Assembly (NCBI RefSeq): GCF_029851875.1
Contig: NZ_JARKVC010000006.1
Coordinates: 16,782-80,781 of the forward strand
Source of the DNA: Actinomyces sp.
GTDB taxonomy: Bacteria; Actinomycetota; Actinomycetes; Actinomycetales; Actinomycetaceae
Direction: 5' to 3'
Length of the DNA: 64,000 nucleotides
Shown: piece after piece, positions 18,484-27,682 of the stretch
How positions within the stretch are numbered: position 1 is the first letter of the stretch
Layout of the letters: each line of letters starts with the position of its first letter
Notes under the pieces: model-generated
Told to the model about the DNA's origin: nothing
What the model saw: only the letters and a program-made list of their open reading frames with translations
Database searches by the model: none
Translations under genes and position numbers: made by a program

Positions 18484-21383
18484 GGGCGCTGCTCCTGGGC
18501 CGGGGCGGTCACGGTCGAGCTCGGGCGGGGCACGGGGGCCCGGTGCTCCCTGGCCTGGGCGTCGATACCAGCCCCCAGGCTTCGGGCGTAGTCGAGCAGG
18601 ACGCCGACGACGACGAGGTAGACGCCGATGTCGAAGACGGTGGAGGAGACCAGGTGAAGCTCCTCCCCCAGCACCTGGACGCTCACCTCGTAGCTCTGCA
18701 GGACGGTGCCCCCCAGGAGCGCAGGAGTCAGAGCCGAGACGAGAGCGACCAGCAGGCCGGCTCCCAGCAGGTGACCGGCGTCGATCGGCGCCGCCTCCTC
18801 CAGCTCGCTGGCGCCCGCGGCCAGGTAGCGAGTCATCAGCGCCATGCCAGCCACCAGGCCGGCGGCGAAGCCGCCACCAGGGGCGTTGTGCCCACGCAGG
18901 AGCAGCCACACCGAGACCATCATCATGACACCGAAGATGATCCGGGTGACGACCTCGAAGAGCAGGGAGCGTGCTGCCGGGCTCAGGGAGCGTGAGCCGC
19001 GCAGCCAGGTGTGGTCCTCCCCGGCGGCTCCACGCGCCAGGCGGCGGCCTCGTCCCGAGCCCCGGGCCACGTGCCGCACGTTGCGCGAGCGCAGGAAGAT
19101 CAGGCTCGACACCCCGGTGGCGGCGATGACAAGCACTGAGATCTCGCCGATCGTGTCCCAGGCCCTGGTGTCCACCAGGACGACGTTGACGATGTTGGAG
19201 CCGTAGCCGAACTCCTTGGCCGCGGTGTACAGCCCCGACGAGGCCGGCTCAGCCACGCGCAGGCCGGGGGCGATGAGCGCCAGCAGGACGACGACGAGCC
19301 CCACCGCTGCCGCCAGCAGGACCCGCCACCACCGGGTGGCGGCCAGCGGGCGGTTGGTGAAGTAGCGCGGCATGCGCCGCAGCAGCAGGACGAAGACCAC
19401 GAGGGTCACGGTCTCCACGAGCACCTGGGTCAGGGCCAGGTCCGGGGCACCGTGCATCTGGAAGAGCAGGGAGACCCCGTAGCCGGTGACACCCACGAGC
19501 AGGACGGCGCGAACTCGTCCACGCGAGGTGGCGGCCAGCAGGGCGGCGGCCGCCATGACGACGGCGACGGCGACCTGGGCCAGTGAGTCCGCCCAGACGG
19601 TGGTCCTCGGCCAGTTGGTGGTCAGCAGCAGGGGCGTTCCCACCGCGAGGACGGCCACGGTAAGGACCACGGAGAGGTAGACCGGCAGCGAGCCGGCCTG
19701 GAGCCGCGAGATCGTCTCGACCCCGGCGCGCTCGAGCGCGCGCACGCCGCGCCGGTACCACTCGTCAGCCGGTACGACCTCAGGGAAGGTGGACTGGATG
19801 CGGGCCACACGCTCGCGGCCGAGGAAGAGCGCCGTTCCTCCTGCCACCGCCACGAGCGAGGCGGCCAAAGGCGCCCCCAGGCCGTGCCACAGCGCCAGGT
19901 GCGTCGTCGTCAGTCCCAGCGGCACCGACTCCGCGTAGGGCTCCAGGACGTGACCTAGCCAAGAGGCGAGCAGACCGCCGGCCAGGCTGCCCAGCGTCAG
20001 CAGCGCAGGCGCGACCAGCATGCTGCGTGGCGGCATCGCCAAGGTGGTGTCCGCCTTGCCCGGCTTGGGGGCCAGCGCCCCCCACAGCAGGCGCAGGGAG
20101 TAGGCCATGGTGAGCACGGAGCCGAGCACGACGGCGATGAGGACCAGCACTGCCACGGCCGGGGACAGCCCGGTCCCGTCCCCCTGGGAGACTAGCGCCA
20201 CCAGGGCGGAGAAGGCCGCCTCCTTGCCCACGAAGCCGAGCATGGGCGGCAGCCCGGCCATGGAGGCCGCCGCCAGGACCATGACGACGCTCAGGGAGCG
20301 CATGCGCCGTCCCACCCCGGACAGCTCGCGCAGGTCACGGGTGCCTGCGGACTTGTCGATGATCCCGATGATGAGGAAGAGGGCGGACTTGAACAGGGCG
20401 TGGGCGATCGTCATGGCCAAGCCGGCCAGCGCGGCCGAGCGCGTCCCCATCCCGGTCAGCAGGACCATGAAGCCGAGCTGACTGACAGTGCCATAGGCCA
20501 GGAGCAGCTTGATATCGGTCTGTCGCAGCGAGCGCCAGCCGCCGATCAGCATGGTGACAGCGCCCAGCAGCCCCACCGCCAGGCGCCAGCCGGGCACCGA
20601 GGAGAAGGCGGGCGCCAGCACGGCCACGAGGTACACGCCGGCCTTGACCATGGCGGCGGCGTGCAGGTAGGCGGACACGGGGGTGGCTGCGGCCATGGCG
20701 CCAGGAAGCCAGAAGTGGAAGGGCACCAGCGCGGACTTGCTCAGGGCGCCCACGAGCATGAGCAGCGCTGCGACGGTGGCCAGGGCACCGGAGGGCGGCG
20801 CCGCCACGATGACGGACAGACTGAGGGTGGAGGTGAGGACCCACAGGATGACGATGCCCACGAGCATCGCCAGGCCACCGATCGTGGTGACGATGAGAGC
20901 GGTCAGCGCCGCACCTCGGTTGGCCTTGCGTGTGACGTCGTTGCCGATGAGCAGGTAGCTGTAGACGGTGGTCAGCTCCCACATGACGTACAGGATGATG
21001 AGGTCGTCCGCGCACACCAGCGCCAGCATGGTGCCTGCGAACCACGTCAGGAGCGTCAGGCAGCGCGTGGCTGCGGGGCTGGAGCTGAAGTACCAGCGGC
21101 AGTAGACCAGGACCAGGGCTCCGACGCCGGTGACGATGAGGCCCAGGACCCACTGGACCAGCCCCATGCGCAGGTCCAGCGACACTCCGAGCACGGGGAT
21201 CCAGGAGGAGTGGTAGGTCAGGACCCCACCGGTGGTGATGGTAGGCGCCTGGGCCAGGAGCCAGGCGAAGGAGACGGCTGGCGCGAGGGCCGCGACCAGG
21301 AAGGCGGGAGACCCGATGCGGCGGGCCACGGCAGGCACGACGCCACCGACCACCATGTGGAGGGCAACGAGGGCAAGGAGCAC
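18480..21383 (-). CDS. mnhA: monovalent cation/proton antiporter subunit MnhA fused to MnhB
   Basis: A 967-residue fusion of the large NuoL-like MrpA subunit and MnhB. The N-terminal two thirds contain the proton-channel motifs (LVPFHFWLPGAMAAATPVSAYLH, then AHALFKSALFL). A DUF4040-type block follows (LFQMHGAPDLALTQVLVE). The C-terminal part is MnhB (VVTRIIFGVMMMVSVWLLLRG, GHNAPGGGFAAG). GTG 21383 begins the hydrophobic first helix; an open frame to 21509 would add a charged leader without support. First gene of mnhABCDEFG, which exports Na+ (or K+) for protons in pH and salt homeostasis. Confidence 0.94.
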   Translation of the reverse strand: MLLALVALHMVVGGVVPAVARRIGSPAFLVAALAPAVSFAWLLAQAPTITTGGVLTYHSSWIPVLGVSLDLRMGLVQWVLGLIVTGVGALVLVYCRWYFSSSPAATRCLTLLTWFAGTMLALVCADDLIILYVMWELTTVYSYLLIGNDVTRKANRGAALTALIVTTIGGLAMLVGIVILWVLTSTLSLSVIVAAPPSGALATVAALLMLVGALSKSALVPFHFWLPGAMAAATPVSAYLHAAAMVKAGVYLVAVLAPAFSSVPGWRLAVGLLGAVTMLIGGWRSLRQTDIKLLLAYGTVSQLGFMVLLTGMGTRSAALAGLAMTIAHALFKSALFLIIGIIDKSAGTRDLRELSGVGRRMRSLSVVMVLAAASMAGLPPMLGFVGKEAAFSALVALVSQGDGTGLSPAVAVLVLIAVVLGSVLTMAYSLRLLWGALAPKPGKADTTLAMPPRSMLVAPALLTLGSLAGGLLASWLGHVLEPYAESVPLGLTTTHLALWHGLGAPLAASLVAVAGGTALFLGRERVARIQSTFPEVVPADEWYRRGVRALERAGVETISRLQAGSLPVYLSVVLTVAVLAVGTPLLLTTNWPRTTVWADSLAQVAVAVVMAAAALLAATSRGRVRAVLLVGVTGYGVSLLFQMHGAPDLALTQVLVETVTLVVFVLLLRRMPRYFTNRPLAATRWWRVLLAAAVGLVVVLLALIAPGLRVAEPASSGLYTAAKEFGYGSNIVNVVLVDTRAWDTIGEISVLVIAATGVSSLIFLRSRNVRHVARGSGRGRRLARGAAGEDHTWLRGSRSLSPAARSLLFEVVTRIIFGVMMMVSVWLLLRGHNAPGGGFAAGLVAGMALMTRYLAAGASELEEAAPIDAGHLLGAGLLVALVSALTPALLGGTVLQSYEVSVQVLGEELHLVSSTVFDIGVYLVVVGVLLDYARSLGAGIDAQAREHRAPVPRPSSTVTAPAQEQRP

Positions 21384-21658
21384 GTGTGGTTCCGTTTCGA
21401 TCGCGGGCGGTCGGCGGGCAAGTCGGTTGCGGAGGGTGCCGGGCCCAGTGTACCGGGCGTCACGCTCCCCCTGACCGGGCAGCGCTGCCGGCGAACGTGG
21501 GAATAACACTGCATCCGCCTGGTCTCACGCATGTACGCGGTCACCATGACGCTGTGCCCCCGCCGCGACAGGGCCAGCGAGCTAGGCGTACAGGTAGGGC
21601 GACAGCTACGCTCCGTTTATCACCGGTCGCTGCGCGCGCCCGCCCTAAGGAGCATGTC
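21384..21658. other. divergent intergenic region between mnhA and the beta-propeller-like gene
   Basis: 275 bases holding the promoters of the antiporter operon (leftward) and of the next gene pair (rightward). An AAGGAG ribosome site at 21647-21652 precedes the rightward GTG start. I see no strong inverted repeat or RNA element. Confidence 0.4.
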
Positions 21659-23026
21659 GTGCCTTTTACCTACAACGCACCCGCGAACCCGTACCTCGGA
21701 CCTGCTGGTGCAGCGACCATGCACTGTGACGCCCAGGCCTCCGACGCAACACCGCTGTCAGGCCCTGGAGTCCCTCCGAACGGGGGGAGGTGGAACGTCA
21801 GGACCATCGGTCTCGGCGGCGCCTGCCCGACCATCCTTTCTGGTCATGACGGGATCATCCAGATCCTGTGTACCAAGGTGCTCTCGTCCGACCTTGTCGG
21901 GCTCCAGCCGAACCTGACGACGATGAGCTCAGACGGCAGGGTCCTGGATGACCTCAACCTGCCGAAGGGGGCGCTACTCGGCGGCGTCTACGCGTACGTG
22001 GACAATGACAACCGCATGGTGCTGGTGGACGGAACCTCCACGCTCATCCGGATCACACACGACCCTGACGGCGGTAGCCTACGGGTCGATCAGCGCGTAG
22101 ACCTGTCCTCCGTGCTCCAGGGCGACCAGGTGGTCGGACTGACACCTGACTGGCAGGGACGAGTCTGGATCGCCTCCAAAAAGTCTCTCGCCATCGTGGT
22201 CGATCTCGACCGCAACCTCATTCGCGCGACACCGCTGCGACGGTTCAGCAGCAACGAGAACGTTGACAACTCGATCTCCTCAAGCCCCGACGGCGTCAAC
22301 GTCGTCACGAATTACGGCATCTACCAGCTTGGTGCTGGCACCGACAGCGTCCCGCGGATCCTCTGGGCTCACGGCTATGACCGTGGCACCCACCGCAAGC
22401 CCGGCCAGCTGTCCTGGGGGTCGGGTGCTTCTCCTACCTTCTTCGGTCCGACCGGCGGGGAGTACGTCATGCTCTCTGACAATGCCGACGTCCAGGAGTC
22501 GGTGACTGTCTACCAAGTCTCCGACGGAGCCTCGGTCGGGTCAGCCGCGCTCTTCCAGGCGGGCAAGTCTGGTACCGAGAACTCCATGATCGGTATCAAC
22601 AACACGATCTTCGGAGCCTCAACCTACGGCTACCCCTACCCCAAGTACCCGGACGGAGCCGGGACCTCGGTACCCGCCAGCGCTCCGTTCGCACCGGGGA
22701 TGGAACGCTGGGACATCACCGACAGCGGCCTGGTACAGGTATGGAACCGCACCGACGTCTACTCAGCGGCCGTCCCGCGCCTGTCCGTTCCAGACAACCT
22801 CATCTACACCTGTGAACGTCGCCCCACCATCCTGGGCACGACCGGCGGCTTTGTGCACGCCGTAGCGATCGATCCAGAAACAGGCCGGACCTGTTACGAG
22901 CAGAGGATCCCCGGGCTGGCCGCGATCGGCGGGGTTGACCCGCTGGAAATGGTCGGCCTGATCAAGGACGGCATCTGGTGGCAAGGAACGATCAGCGGCG
23001 TCGTCCGTATCTCACTGGGAGCCTAA
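21659..23026 (+). CDS. beta-propeller-like protein of unknown function
   Basis: A 455-residue protein starting at GTG 21659, six bases after AAGGAG; an open frame further upstream is rejected because it lacks coding character. The chain is rich in beta-strand patterns with repeated short Gly/Asp turns, WQGRVWIASKKSLAIVVDL, SPDGVNVVTNYGIYQL, and several PDG/DPDGG motifs, suggesting blades of a beta-propeller. No signal peptide or membrane segment is visible, although the neighbour downstream is Tat-exported. The first residues (TYNAPANPYLGPAGAATMHCDAQ in part) include one Cys. Specific function unknown. Confidence 0.6.
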   Translation: MPFTYNAPANPYLGPAGAATMHCDAQASDATPLSGPGVPPNGGRWNVRTIGLGGACPTILSGHDGIIQILCTKVLSSDLVGLQPNLTTMSSDGRVLDDLNLPKGALLGGVYAYVDNDNRMVLVDGTSTLIRITHDPDGGSLRVDQRVDLSSVLQGDQVVGLTPDWQGRVWIASKKSLAIVVDLDRNLIRATPLRRFSSNENVDNSISSSPDGVNVVTNYGIYQLGAGTDSVPRILWAHGYDRGTHRKPGQLSWGSGASPTFFGPTGGEYVMLSDNADVQESVTVYQVSDGASVGSAALFQAGKSGTENSMIGINNTIFGASTYGYPYPKYPDGAGTSVPASAPFAPGMERWDITDSGLVQVWNRTDVYSAAVPRLSVPDNLIYTCERRPTILGTTGGFVHAVAIDPETGRTCYEQRIPGLAAIGGVDPLEMVGLIKDGIWWQGTISGVVRISLGA

Positions 23027-23031
23027 AGACC

Positions 23032-23691
23032 ATGCCCTCATCGCCCTCGTCCCTTTCTCGTCGCACCGTCCTTGCAGGCACCTCTTGGGCCGTGCCTGCG
23101 GTCGTCGTCGCCACAGCAGCACCAGCCGTCGCCGCTTCGGCGCCGTCGTCCCCCTCCTGCGGCTCGACAGTAGCAACAGCGCTGCCACGCTACGAGGGGC
23201 AGAGCCTGAGCCTGAGCCTGTCTGCCCCCACGCGCACCACCGTCGCTCGAGCGGAGAACGCCGGCATCTTCGTTCCCGCAACGAGCACTGTCTCCGTGCC
23301 GGCCACGCTCACCATCGCCAACACAGGGACCATGCCGCTGCCTGCCGGGACCAGGGTCGTCTTCTCCGCATGGACGCTGAGCCCGGCCGGAGTCCTCGAC
23401 AAGACCCCCGCCACCCTCATCGCCGCTGCAGGGAGGACTCCTAGCTCAAAGAACGAGAGCGTTGACTCACTCACCTCGCTCACGGCGTCCTCCTCACAGT
23501 CCAGCCTCGTCACTGCCTGCAGCCTGGAGGCTGGACAGGAGATCATGATCGAGCTGACCTGGCAGCGCACGGGAGCGGGGAACAAGGATCTCGCTCGCCT
23601 GCAGTTTCTCGCCCGCATCGTCACCGACAGCAGCCCCACCTCCTATACCGAGTTCCAGTCAGACGAGGTTATCGGCGGCACAAGCTACTGA
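23032..23691 (+). CDS. Tat-exported secreted protein of unknown function
   Basis: A 219-residue protein with a twin-arginine signal, SRRTVLAGTSWAVPAVVV then APAVAAS, and likely cleavage after AAS. The mature domain is Ser/Thr-rich with alternating beta-strand patterns (LTIANTGTMPLPAGTRVVFSAW), like an immunoglobulin- or DUF11-type fold, with two cysteines that could pair. It begins five bases after the stop of the propeller-like gene, so the two are probably cotranscribed and may act together at the cell surface. No sortase signal is seen. Confidence 0.65.
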   Translation: MPSSPSSLSRRTVLAGTSWAVPAVVVATAAPAVAASAPSSPSCGSTVATALPRYEGQSLSLSLSAPTRTTVARAENAGIFVPATSTVSVPATLTIANTGTMPLPAGTRVVFSAWTLSPAGVLDKTPATLIAAAGRTPSSKNESVDSLTSLTASSSQSSLVTACSLEAGQEIMIELTWQRTGAGNKDLARLQFLARIVTDSSPTSYTEFQSDEVIGGTSY

Positions 23692-23824
23692 TCGAGTGTC
23701 GTCATGCTGGTGAGCTGGTCCTAGCGGCCGTGGAGACCAGCCCACCACCCCTCTCACGCGGCTTGCCGCCCAGGTCGCACCTACGAGATCAGCGATACGG
23801 AACACCGCTGACGACAGTCATGCC

Positions 23825-24005
23825 GTGCACGGCGCCGTGGGACGACGGCGACCACAGGATCCTGGCGCCTCCTCACCCCGATCCGGGGCCGCCGACGTCG
23901 CGCCCACCCTCGTGTACCACTACCTCGGCAACGCCGAGGGCCTGGTCCAGGCCGTGGCCGACTGCGAGCGCCAGCTCCTGATCGACGCCGTCGCCCCTCG
24001 CCCTC
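23825..24005 (+). pseudogene. TetR family regulator remnant
   Basis: The frame reads VAPTLVYHYLGNAEGLVQAVADCERQLL, the end of a TetR helix-turn-helix (usual form: P-x-x-x-YYHF-x-x-K-E-x-L). Upstream, in shifted frames, HRILAP and similar pieces resemble the first helix. No ligand-binding domain follows; the frame runs into the 3' end of the opposite oxidoreductase gene. This is a short decayed fragment. The rest of 23692-24020 shows nothing recognisable. Confidence 0.5.
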
Positions 24006-24020
24006 CGGGGCGGGGCAGCA

Positions 24021-25046
24021 TCACCTCGTCTGCGAACCGAAACGGACCAGGACCTTGCCTCGCGCCCTGCCGGACACGACCGTCTCCAGTACCTGCGGGG
24101 TCTGCTCAGCGGGAAGGACCTGGTCCACCACAGGGCGCACCACGCCGTCGTCCACAAGGCGCGAGAGCCCGGTGAGCCCCTCACGGTCGGGCTGGATGAA
24201 CAGGAAGCGGTAGGTCACGCCCCGCCGGGCAGCCTGCCGACGCAGCCTCCAGCTCATCAGCCCCAGCACCGTCTTGACGAGACGGCCCGAGCCGATTCGA
24301 TCTGCCAGGGTCGGCTCAGGCGTGCCAGCCAGCGAGACCACCGTGCCGCCCCTCCTGACAACCTGGAGCGAGCGTCTGGTCACCTCACCGCCCTGGGTGT
24401 CCAGCACGAGGTCGACGGGATCGTGGGCGAGGATCTCAGCAAAGTCCTGGTTGGCGTAGTCGATGTGCTCGTCGGCGCCCAGGTCACGAACAGTCTGGGC
24501 GCTGGCGGCGGACGCCGTCGTGATGACGTAGGCGCCCATGTGCTTAGCCACCTGGAGAGCAATCGAGCCCACTCCCCCGGCGCCACCGTGGACAAGAACC
24601 CGCTGACCAGCCCTCAGGGCGCCCATGCCAACGAGACCCTGCCACACCGACAGGCCGACCACCGGGAGGGCAGCCGCCTCCTCCAGGGGAATCGAGGTAG
24701 GAGCCGGTGCGAGCGCCTGGGCATCAGCTGTCACGTACGAGGCAAAGGTGCCCATGGCGCGTGGGCTCGGAAAGCCGTAGACACGGTCACCCACCGCCAG
24801 GTCACGGACCCGGGAACCGACCTTGACCACCTCGCCGCTGAGCTCAGACCCCATGACCTTGGGCAGGTGAAGCGGGATGAGAGGCTTGAGCTCCCCCAGG
24901 CGCAGGCGCTCATCAAGGTGGTTGACCCCGCTTGCCACCACCTGCACGAGCACCTCGTGCTCAGCAGGCTCAGGACGGTCGACCTGCGCCGCACGCAACG
25001 TGGCACCGTAACGGTCCAGGACAAAGGCTAGCACAGACCCCTCCAA
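24021..25046 (-). CDS. NADPH-dependent quinone oxidoreductase (MDR family)
   Basis: A 341-residue medium-chain reductase: GroES-like N-terminal domain with VVASGVNHLDERLRLG, GSELSGEVVKVGS and GDRVYGF, then a Rossmann fold opening RVLVHGGAGGVGSIALQVAK. No zinc ligands are seen, as in zeta-crystallin/Zn-independent quinone reductases. It is divergent from an HxlR regulator across a 75-base gap with repeats, a common arrangement in which the regulator senses quinones or electrophiles and represses the reductase. Confidence 0.9.
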   Translation of the reverse strand: MEGSVLAFVLDRYGATLRAAQVDRPEPAEHEVLVQVVASGVNHLDERLRLGELKPLIPLHLPKVMGSELSGEVVKVGSRVRDLAVGDRVYGFPSPRAMGTFASYVTADAQALAPAPTSIPLEEAAALPVVGLSVWQGLVGMGALRAGQRVLVHGGAGGVGSIALQVAKHMGAYVITTASAASAQTVRDLGADEHIDYANQDFAEILAHDPVDLVLDTQGGEVTRRSLQVVRRGGTVVSLAGTPEPTLADRIGSGRLVKTVLGLMSWRLRRQAARRGVTYRFLFIQPDREGLTGLSRLVDDGVVRPVVDQVLPAEQTPQVLETVVSGRARGKVLVRFGSQTR

Positions 25047-25114
25047 GTAGTTATGTTTTGCAACTCCTTAGGGTGAGCGCAACCTGTGCAGTAATAATAG
25101 GCAACCACTTGGAG
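25041..25114. promoter_or_regulatory. shared operator/promoter region of the oxidoreductase-HxlR divergon
   Basis: The gap is bracketed by an 8-bp inverted repeat, CTCCAAGT at 25041-25048 and ACTTGGAG at 25107-25114. Inside lie TTGCAAC (25059-25065) and GCGCAAC (25077-25083), an 18-base-spaced direct repeat, and the region is markedly AT-richer than its surroundings. HxlR-family dimers commonly bind such paired elements between divergent genes. Confidence 0.5.
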
Positions 25115-25121
25115 CGTCGTC

Positions 25122-25526
25122 ATGATCGACCAGCCACGGTCCCCCTGCCCGATCAACCGCAGCATCGAGATGCTGGGAGACCGTTGGAGCCTCCTCATCC
25201 TGCGCGACATCGCCGTCAAGAACCGCCGTTCGTTCCGCGAGCTGCTCACCGGCAACGAGGAAGGCATCAGCGCCCCGCTGCTGTCACGACGACTGGCTGA
25301 CCTGACCGCGCACGGTTTCCTGACCAAGCAGGAGGCCCCCCGAGGCAAGCAGGGACGCTACTGCCTGACCGCGCTCGGGATCGCCACCGTGCCTCTGCTG
25401 ATCGAGCTCGGCCGTCTCGGGACACTCCTCGACCCTACGACCGCCGAGCACGCCCCGATAGAGGAGTCCGCGTTAGAGCAGCAGATCGTGGCGCTACGGC
25501 GTGAGCACCTGGGGACCCAGGCCTGA
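25122..25526 (+). CDS. HxlR family transcriptional regulator
   Basis: A 134-residue winged-helix protein with the HxlR hallmark CPINRSIEMLGDRWSLLILRDI, containing the redox- or electrophile-reactive Cys9, then FRELLTGNEEGISAPLLSRRLADLTAHGFL. The C-terminal helix mediates dimerisation. It should bind the gap shared with the divergent quinone reductase and probably represses it until Cys9 is modified; the sensing step is inferred from QorR/HypR-like relatives. Confidence 0.9.
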   Translation: MIDQPRSPCPINRSIEMLGDRWSLLILRDIAVKNRRSFRELLTGNEEGISAPLLSRRLADLTAHGFLTKQEAPRGKQGRYCLTALGIATVPLLIELGRLGTLLDPTTAEHAPIEESALEQQIVALRREHLGTQA

Positions 25527-25592
25527 GCACAGGCTGCCCGCGTCGGAGGGCACTGCCCTCCCGGCCGGTCAGCAGCGCGTCGACCGGCGCCC

Positions 25593-25997
25593 TCAGCCCT
25601 GCAGCACGCTCGGGTCACGGCGGTGGGCAGCGTGACCAGCGATGAACCCGTGCCGCTCGTAGTAGCCCAGCAGCTCTGGGTCACACGTCAGGTCGACGGC
25701 GTACATACCGTCCAGCTCATCGAGGACTCGGCGCATCAGCTCGCTGCCAACTCCCCGCCCCTGGTAGTCGGGACGGACCTCCAGCCAGGGGATGAAGGCG
25801 TTGAGGACGCCGTCGCTGATCGCACTGACGTACCCGACCACGCGATCACCGTCCAGGGCCCAGACACGGCGGTAGCTGCCATCCATGACGTCTACGAGCT
25901 GCTGCGGGTTCGGAGGAGTCGGCCAACCGACGAAGAAACCTGAGATCTGCTCGGGACGGACACAACCGGGTGCCGTGAGATACGTCAGTCGTTGCAC
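25593..25997 (-). CDS. GNAT family N-acetyltransferase
   Basis: A 134-residue acetyltransferase with the acetyl-CoA loop as VRPDYQGRGVGSELMRRVL and the preceding WLEV strand. The opening SGFFVGWPTPP and AISDGVLNAFIPWLEV match a GNAT subgroup of unknown substrate common in Gram-positive bacteria. GTG 25997 is chosen from the position where family members begin; the frame is open to 26024. Confidence 0.82.
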   Translation of the reverse strand: MQRLTYLTAPGCVRPEQISGFFVGWPTPPNPQQLVDVMDGSYRRVWALDGDRVVGYVSAISDGVLNAFIPWLEVRPDYQGRGVGSELMRRVLDELDGMYAVDLTCDPELLGYYERHGFIAGHAAHRRDPSVLQG

Positions 25998-26132
25998 GCC
26001 AGCAGTGTAGTGGGCAGCTCGCAACTCACCTCGGGTGCGTCACGGGACCGACGACGGCGACCGCAGGACTTTGGGACTCTCACCTCCCGGCCCGCGGCCG
26101 CCGTCGCCCCGCGACCTCCGGGGCGGGCAGGC

Positions 26133-26915
26133 TCAGCGGCGACGGGCCGCCAGGAGAAGCACCCCCCAGCACAGCGTCCCGCTCACCAGCACCCCGGTGA
26201 GCACCGGAGCGAGCCCGTCCCAGTCCAGTCCCTGTGCGTTGGCCATGGCGTCAGAGCCCAGCACCTGCGCGCGCGTGACCAGGGAGTAGGGCCACACCTG
26301 CGCCAGGGCCTCTGACTCACGGACCACGCCCAGGCCCACGATCGTGCCAGCCAGGCCGAGGGCAACCGGTCCCCCGAAAGAACGCAGGCGCATCGCCAGC
26401 AGCGACTGCAGGGCCACCAGCGGCAGGGCAGCCACCACTGTCACAGCGCTGGAGACGAGCAGACCGAGCGGGACGCTGTCCGGCAGCCGCAGGACCAGCG
26501 CCCCGGACATCCATGTCAGCGCCACGAGCACCACCTGCATCACCGCCACCGGCAGCATGACGACGAGGGTCTTGGCCGCCACGACCCTCGCAGGAGAGAC
26601 GGGCATGGTGACCATGGCGTTCCACGAGGTGCCCCGGTGCTCCGGTCTCCAGACCGCGCTGACCACGAGCGCCACACCCACGGAGAAGAAGAACAGGGCG
26701 TAGAAGATGGTGACCTGGCTGGTCAGCGACTGCCATCCAGCAGACAGGACCCCCTGGTTGCCCACGTAGTTGACGGTGCCCGTGATCACCGCGAGCAGCG
26801 GCAGGAGGAGGACGAAGACCCAGGTCAGGGAACGACGCAGCTTGAGGGTCTCTGCCGCCAGCAGGTCCGCAAGCCCTGCACGGGGCGCGGACGACGACGC
26901 AACCGATGCGCTCAT
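26133..26915 (-). CDS. ABC-2 type permease, lantibiotic-immunity-like
   Basis: A 260-residue membrane protein with six hydrophobic segments and the opening LLAAETLKLRRSLTWVFVLLLPLL, typical of permeases such as LanE/LanG that extrude peptide antibiotics. The start ATG 26915 has GAGAGGTGA upstream; GTG 26924 overlapping the previous stop is the alternative. Third gene of an ATPase-permease-permease operon, divergent from a two-component system that probably regulates it. Confidence 0.8.
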   Translation of the reverse strand: MSASVASSSAPRAGLADLLAAETLKLRRSLTWVFVLLLPLLAVITGTVNYVGNQGVLSAGWQSLTSQVTIFYALFFFSVGVALVVSAVWRPEHRGTSWNAMVTMPVSPARVVAAKTLVVMLPVAVMQVVLVALTWMSGALVLRLPDSVPLGLLVSSAVTVVAALPLVALQSLLAMRLRSFGGPVALGLAGTIVGLGVVRESEALAQVWPYSLVTRAQVLGSDAMANAQGLDWDGLAPVLTGVLVSGTLCWGVLLLAARRR

Positions 26916-26920
26916 GGCAC

Positions 26921-27682
26921 TCACCTCTCGATCCGGTTCAGTCGGGCAGTCGCAACCAGGAAGACGGCTGCCGCCAGCACCAGGAAACCTGCGACCCACG
27001 GCCAGTCCACGCTGGCGTAGGCCGTCACGCCGTCCTCCCCTGACTGTTGGACCGGCGTGACCATGGCCCAGTACCCCCAGGGCAGGAGACGTACCGCCCA
27101 GGGCGGGGCGAGCAGGCAGAACAGCGAGATGAAGGAGCCGAGGAAGCCCGCCCCCACGCAGATGATCTGGTTGTCCACCCAGGTGGCCAGCAGCACGTGC
27201 AGCGCGCACCAGGCCAGGTCCAGCGCGAGCAGGCTGAGCAGGTAGCCGCTCCAGGCAGCAGGTCGAGGCGAGCCGACGGCGCCGAGCTGGCAGGCTGCTA
27301 GCGCAGGCAGTCCCACCTGGCAGGCCGCCACCGGCACGATGACGAGCGTCAGGGCGGCCACCTTGGCCCGGCACAGGCTGCCGGGGGTCAGGCCGGCGGC
27401 CGCGGCCAGGTTCCACCCGCCGCCGGTGTGCTCCACGTCCACCAGCCTGCTGGCCAGGACCGCTGTGAGGATCGGGGAGACCAGGGCTACTGCCATCGAG
27501 ATCGCCAGGAGCAGGTGCGGCCAGGGGTCCTGGGCCGTGTCGGTCAGGGCAGCACGCTGGGCTGACGACACCGGCAGGCTGAGGGCCACCGACACGGACA
27601 CGAGGATGAGTGCCACGGGCGCCAGCCTCAGGCGTCTCATCTTGGCTACCTCCAGGCGCAGGGCGGTCAGTGCGTGGACCAT
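26921..27682 (-). CDS. ABC-2 type permease, lantibiotic-immunity-like
   Basis: A 253-residue six-helix permease opening LTALRLEVAKMRRLRLAPVAL, similar in layout to its downstream neighbour, and ending ATARLNRIER. The ATG (27682) overlaps the TGA of the ATPase gene, giving tight coupling. Unequal permease pairs with one ATPase are the LanFEG pattern, which protects against lantibiotics; no lantibiotic biosynthesis genes are visible, so a defensive role is inferred. Confidence 0.8.
   Translation of the reverse strand: MVHALTALRLEVAKMRRLRLAPVALILVSVSVALSLPVSSAQRAALTDTAQDPWPHLLLAISMAVALVSPILTAVLASRLVDVEHTGGGWNLAAAAGLTPGSLCRAKVAALTLVIVPVAACQVGLPALAACQLGAVGSPRPAAWSGYLLSLLALDLAWCALHVLLATWVDNQIICVGAGFLGSFISLFCLLAPPWAVRLLPWGYWAMVTPVQQSGEDGVTAYASVDWPWVAGFLVLAAAVFLVATARLNRIER

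Noticed and set aside
20400..21506. A 368-codon plus-strand frame opposite mnhA
   Set aside because: Antisense shadow, repetitive Gly/Asp/Gln/His composition, no motif.
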